From NCBI GenBank assembly GCA_003484585.1, contig DNBZ01000262.1, forward strand, positions 1-9,603: DNA of 9,603 nt, given 5' to 3'. Below are positions 6,751 through 9,603 of this stretch, piece after piece. The stretch comes from Bacteroidota bacterium. GTDB taxonomy: Bacteria > Bacteroidota > Bacteroidia > NS11-12g > UBA9320. Under the pieces are notes generated by a model, which saw only the letters and a list, made by a program, of their open reading frames with translations, made no database searches and was not told the DNA's origin. Numbering within the stretch: position 1 is the stretch's first letter; the number at the start of each line of letters is the position of its first letter. Position numbers and translations under genes: made by a program.

Positions 6751-7941
6751 ATGAAACATATTTTCACATTAGTACCACTGATTATCTGCACACTATCCTA
6801 TGGACAGGGAGAGATGGATAGTTTTACTAACTACCACCAAAATGCAGCACGTACTCTTTTAGAAAGTAAACAAGGCGGACTAGTAATGGGAGCATACGGC
6901 GAAGTGCATTACGAGCAGCCATTTGGCAATAACACCAAATACAATGGAGATATGGATGCTGAGCGAATGGTGCTTCTCTTTGGTTATAAGTTTGACAAGA
7001 AGACTTCGTTCATTACCGAAATAGAGATAGAACATATCAAGGAAGTTTTTCTAGAGCAGGCATACCTCAACTACCAAGCTAAACCGTGGCTTAATGTACA
7101 AGCAGGACTTCTACTGATTCCGATGGGACTCATGAATGAATACCACGAGCCTACTATATTTAATGGAGTAAATAGACCTACCATAGCAAACGCACTATAT
7201 CCAAGTACCTGGAGAGAAATAGGTGCCGGTGTAGCGGGCAACTTGCCCAATGCAGCACTGCGTTACCAACTCTATGCAGTGAATGGGCCTATGGGATATA
7301 ATGACGGGGCTAAACTAGATGGCAGCAAACCACTAAGAGGGGCTCGACAAAAAGGTGCTCAGGTAGCAATGACTGCTCCTGACCTATCGGGCAAGATAAA
7401 CTACTATGGAATCAAAGGACTAGACATAGGTCTAGCAGGATACATCGGCACCACAGAATCCAATCTTTTTGATGGCGTAAGCAGAGATAGTATAGGCCAA
7501 ATGGCTACCGCTGATAGCTCTGTAGTAGGAATACAGATGTTAGGGTTAGATGCTAGATATCAAGCTAATAAGTTTCAAGCCAAAGGAGAACTCTTCTTCT
7601 CTAATTTTAGTAATACTAAAGAATACAATGCCTTTACTGACAAGGATCTTGGCTCTAGTATGTTCGGTTTCTACACTGAAATAGGATACAATATCAATGA
7701 GATTTTAGGAATAAAAAAGGATTTAGTCCCTTTTGTAAGATGGAGCGAATACAATACTCATAATACGGTAAACTCTGAACTGACCGCTAATAAATCCTAC
7801 GACCGCACGGTGCTCACCACAGGAATTTCGTTTTTTCTAAATGAATCATTTGTTGTGAAGGCAGACTACCAAAGCTTCCAAGATGCGAACAATAATCAAC
7901 TACATCAGTTTAATTCTGGAATAGGATTTTGGTTTAGATAA
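6751..7941 (+). CDS. Outer-membrane beta-barrel porin (OprO/P-like)
   Basis: Predicted outer-membrane channel of 396 residues. Residues 1-19 are a signal peptide (MKHIFTLVPLIICTLSYGQ, cleavage after Gln19 likely). The mature part is built of alternating amphipathic strands typical of a beta barrel (YGEVHYE, ERMVLLFGYKF, SFITEIEIEHI, AYLNYQAKPWLNVQAGLLLI, FVVKADYQSF). It carries the Gly-rich segment MGLMNEYHEPTIFNGVNRP and a WREIGAGVAG motif seen in Bacteroidota phosphate-selective-porin-like proteins. The last residues GIGFWFR give a near-terminal aromatic as in barrel insertion signals. The substrate is unknown. The stop lies 6 bp before the FMN-binding gene, so the two are almost certainly co-transcribed, suggesting that the porin brings in a substrate used by, or removes a product of, the redox partner. 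Confidence 0.8.
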   Translation: MKHIFTLVPLIICTLSYGQGEMDSFTNYHQNAARTLLESKQGGLVMGAYGEVHYEQPFGNNTKYNGDMDAERMVLLFGYKFDKKTSFITEIEIEHIKEVFLEQAYLNYQAKPWLNVQAGLLLIPMGLMNEYHEPTIFNGVNRPTIANALYPSTWREIGAGVAGNLPNAALRYQLYAVNGPMGYNDGAKLDGSKPLRGARQKGAQVAMTAPDLSGKINYYGIKGLDIGLAGYIGTTESNLFDGVSRDSIGQMATADSSVVGIQMLGLDARYQANKFQAKGELFFSNFSNTKEYNAFTDKDLGSSMFGFYTEIGYNINEILGIKKDLVPFVRWSEYNTHNTVNSELTANKSYDRTVLTTGISFFLNESFVVKADYQSFQDANNNQLHQFNSGIGFWFR

Positions 7942-7947
7942 TATCTA

Positions 7948-8484
7948 ATGAAAAAAAGATACTCAAGCATAGCATTACTGCTACTAGTAGCAACATCATC
8001 CGTGGCTACCTACAGCTACCTGCCCGATTATCTGACCAAGAAAATGAGTCGACAGCTTACCAAAATATTTGGCAAAGAGATGAAGTATCAAGAGGTAGCT
8101 ATAGGAGACTCTCTAGCTATCAACCATCAGATTTTTGAGGTAAAAACGAATGACACCCTAAGCGGATACTCTATGATTACCAGAGCACTAGGCTGCCAGA
8201 CAGGTGGCTGCGACAAACCGAATAAGGACACTATTTCGTTTGAGGAATTCTTTTTCCTTACGGCCTTTGATAAGCAGAAGAACATTAAAAAAGTGCGTGT
8301 ACTAGAATACACGTCAGACCACGGATATCAGATAGCCAACAAAGGTTGGCTCAAGCAGTTCGAAAGAGATAGCACCTTTGAAGTAGGACGAAACATAGAC
8401 GGAATCTCTGGTGCTACTATATCTGTGAAGTCTATCACCAAAGCAGTGAATGAACAGATAATCATTCTTAGAGATAAGCACTAA
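7948..8484 (+). CDS. Membrane-anchored or periplasmic FMN-binding domain protein
   Basis: Protein of 178 residues in the FMN_bind family (related to RnfG/NqrC), carrying covalent FMN for electron transfer outside the cytoplasm. A hydrophobic stretch at about 7-24 after KKR acts as a signal peptide or single anchor. The FMN-binding domain follows (about 60-176). The flavinylation motif is DGISGATIS (151-159); by analogy with NqrC, Thr157 of SGAT is the expected acceptor of FMN added by an ApbE transferase, which is not in this window. An unusual GCQTGGCDK stretch gives a C83-X4-C88 pair before the FMN site. It starts 6 bp after the porin and ends 18 bp before the Crp/Fnr gene. Partners for electron donation are not visible here. 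Confidence 0.85.
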   Translation: MKKRYSSIALLLLVATSSVATYSYLPDYLTKKMSRQLTKIFGKEMKYQEVAIGDSLAINHQIFEVKTNDTLSGYSMITRALGCQTGGCDKPNKDTISFEEFFFLTAFDKQKNIKKVRVLEYTSDHGYQIANKGWLKQFERDSTFEVGRNIDGISGATISVKSITKAVNEQIIILRDKH

Positions 8485-8489
8485 AATAG

Positions 8490-8497
8490 TATCTTTG
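8490..8497 (+). promoter_or_regulatory. Candidate -7 box directly before the Crp/Fnr gene (TATCTTTG)
   Basis: Matches TAnnTTTG and ends only 5 bp before the ATG, so a transcript from it would be leaderless or nearly so. There is no clear TTTG at -33 distance. It may be a chance match, since the gene can also be read from the porin-FMN operon. Confidence 0.3.
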
Positions 8498-8502
8498 GAG
8501 CA

Positions 8503-9162
8503 ATGTCTGTCACTCCATTCGATATAGCCTGTTACAACCATTTGTACGAACGGTTTCAAAATATTTTCAATGAAGAACTCATCAACGAAATATGCTACAA
8601 CGGTCAACTAAGAAGCTTCCAAGCAGGAGAAATCATCGTAAACATTGGCGATGAGATGAAGCATTTCCCGCTTGTTGTATCTGGTTCACTCAAAATACTA
8701 ACCGAAGACGATGAAGGTAAGGAACTACTCCTATACTACCTAGAAATGGGCGATACATGTGCTGTGACTCTTACTCTTGATGCACTAGGTCAAAAGAGTA
8801 AAATAAGAGCTGTAGCAGACGAATCTACAGAAGTTCTTTTCCTTCCTGTGAGTAAGGTAGATGACTGGATGGAGAAGTACAAGGAATGGCGACATTTCAT
8901 TATGGAAACGTACAATTACCGCTTGAGCGAAATGCTAGAGGCTATTGACAATCTTGCATTTCATAATATGGAAGAGCGACTACTCAAGTACCTGAGAGAT
9001 AAAGCTATGGTCTCTGGCAATAAAGAAATACATGGCACTCACGCACAGATAGCCAATGATCTTCACAGCTCACGCGTTGTGATCTCTAGAATGCTTGGAA
9101 AGCTAGAAAAAGATGGACTTATTAAGCATAGTAGAAATAAGGTGGAGTTGGTTAGGCTATAG
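8503..9162 (+). CDS. Crp/Fnr-family transcriptional regulator
   Basis: DNA-binding regulator of 219 residues, the usual length for the family. Residues about 22-120 form a cNMP-binding-like beta roll (FQAGEIIVNIGD, VVSGSLKIL, LLYYLEMGDTC). The long dimer helix is about 121-165 and the winged helix-turn-helix about 175-219, with recognition segment SSRVVISRMLGKLEKDG (189-205). The cAMP-contact signature (GE..., R-S/T pair) is missing: the loop reads GDTCAVTLTLDALGQ. The N-terminal cysteine cluster of FNR is also missing; the cysteines are C10, C31 and C86. The effector is therefore not cAMP nor a classic 4Fe-4S cluster; C86 in GDTC sits in the ligand loop and could be a redox or sulfur sensor, which is inference. 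Position between the FMN gene and the MBL gene suggests that it controls one or both. Confidence 0.9.
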   Translation: MSVTPFDIACYNHLYERFQNIFNEELINEICYNGQLRSFQAGEIIVNIGDEMKHFPLVVSGSLKILTEDDEGKELLLYYLEMGDTCAVTLTLDALGQKSKIRAVADESTEVLFLPVSKVDDWMEKYKEWRHFIMETYNYRLSEMLEAIDNLAFHNMEERLLKYLRDKAMVSGNKEIHGTHAQIANDLHSSRVVISRMLGKLEKDGLIKHSRNKVELVRL

Positions 9163-9255
9163 GTTTTCCGACCTTTATCACATTCATAAGTAACCAATGT
9201 CACACTTTGTCCTATTCTTCGTTTTACCTTTGTAACAGATTAAGAAAAAAAAGAA
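9163..9255 (+). promoter_or_regulatory. Promoter region of the MBL-fold gene
   Basis: This 93-bp gap has a perfect -7 box TACCTTTG (9225-9232), 23 bp before the ATG, and a TTTG at 9206-9209, 15 bp upstream of it (shorter than usual spacing). The leader TTAAGAAAAAAAAGAA is A-rich and lacks a strong Shine-Dalgarno sequence, as is common in Bacteroidota. A short AGGT...ACCT hairpin just after the Crp/Fnr stop (about 9161-9174) is too weak to call a terminator. A partial dyad TTATCACATTCATAA (about 9176) could bind the adjacent regulator. Confidence 0.45.
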
Positions 9256-9603
9256 ATGAATATAGAACAGATATATACAGGCTGCCTAGCACAAGGGGCA
9301 TACTACATAGAGAGTAATGGAGAAGTAGCCATCATAGACCCGCTGCGTGAAATAGATGACTATATTAAAAGAGCAGAAAAAGATGGAGCTAAAATTAAGT
9401 ATATTTTCGAAACGCATTTTCACGCAGATTTCGTAAGTGGGCACGTAACTTTAGCCGAGCAAACAGGTGCTACTATCGTATATGGACCTACCGCCAAAAC
9501 CGGCTTTGAGTCTCATACGGCCACAGATGGAGAGGTATTCAAAATCGGAGATATCACCATCACTGCACTTCATACACCAGGTCATACTATGGAAAGTACT
9601 ACC
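9256..9603 (+). CDS. MBL-fold persulfide dioxygenase-like protein (ETHE1 type), N-terminal part
   Basis: An open frame runs from ATG 9256 to the window edge (116 codons, no stop), so the 3' end is cut off. The sequence is an ETHE1-like metallo-beta-lactamase fold. THFHADFVSGH (53-63) carries the metal ligand pattern HxHxD (His54, His56, Asp58) with Phe in place of the His of HxHxDH, as in persulfide-dioxygenase-like proteins, and TPGHT holds His110, matching the second iron-ligand His of ETHE1. The early IIDPL (26-30) is also typical. Proteins of this kind in Bacteroidota often continue into one or two rhodanese domains. The likely role is oxidation of glutathione or other persulfides to sulfite in the cytosol, inferred from family. 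No signal peptide is seen. Confidence 0.85.
   Translation, partial: MNIEQIYTGCLAQGAYYIESNGEVAIIDPLREIDDYIKRAEKDGAKIKYIFETHFHADFVSGHVTLAEQTGATIVYGPTAKTGFESHTATDGEVFKIGDITITALHTPGHTMESTT

Noticed and set aside
8127..8607. Two minus-strand ORFs (8127-8312 and 8314-8607)
   Set aside because: They are shadows of the FMN-binding and Crp/Fnr genes on the plus strand, with no recognisable product.
9161..9174. Possible terminator hairpin after the Crp/Fnr gene
   Set aside because: The stem is only four base pairs (AGGT/ACCT) followed by a short T run, too weak for an intrinsic terminator.

Overview
The window looks like a chromosomal segment from a member of the Bacteroidota, probably of the Flavobacteriia/Cytophagia type. 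Four things point there: a long secreted protein ending in a gliding-motility-associated type IX secretion (T9SS) C-terminal domain, Bacteroidota-style -7 promoter boxes (TAnnTTTG) in front of several genes, A-rich leaders without clear Shine-Dalgarno sequences, and AT-rich DNA. No tRNA, rRNA, CRISPR array, insertion sequence or phage gene is visible.

Left part (1-1290). The window opens in the last codons of a truncated upstream ORF, followed directly by an OmpA/Pal-like lipoprotein gene (67-708). Next, at about 772-1273, lies a decayed gene of the DUF1905/YdeI (OmdA) family. It can be read almost end to end only by changing frame and passing stop codons.

Middle (1288-5847, minus strand). 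One very large gene encodes a secreted M4 (thermolysin-like) metalloprotease. Its order is signal peptide, FTP propeptide, HExxH catalytic domain, PKD, CUB-like domain, six Ig/SprB-like repeats of about 80 residues, two PKD domains and a T9SS type B C-terminal domain. The start is better placed at 5781 than at 5847. Divergent to it is a small class I SAM-dependent methyltransferase (5979-6584).

Right part (6751-9603, plus strand). Four co-directional genes follow: an outer-membrane beta-barrel porin, a membrane-anchored or periplasmic FMN-binding protein with a flavinylation motif and a CX4C pair, a Crp/Fnr-type regulator without FNR or cAMP signatures, and the start of an ETHE1-like persulfide dioxygenase (MBL fold) cut off by the window edge. 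I infer that they form an envelope redox and sulfur (persulfide) module under the Crp/Fnr protein. The porin and FMN genes are 6 bp apart and the regulator follows after 18 bp. The MBL gene has its own promoter-like sequence in a 93-bp gap.

Most notable for a second look are the decayed DUF1905/YdeI gene, the porin/FMN/Crp/persulfide cluster, the repeated TAnnTTTG boxes (one implying a leaderless regulator mRNA), two inverted repeats upstream of the porin, and a GC-rich 18-bp perfect palindrome inside the protease gene. I see no clear evidence of a wholly new system.
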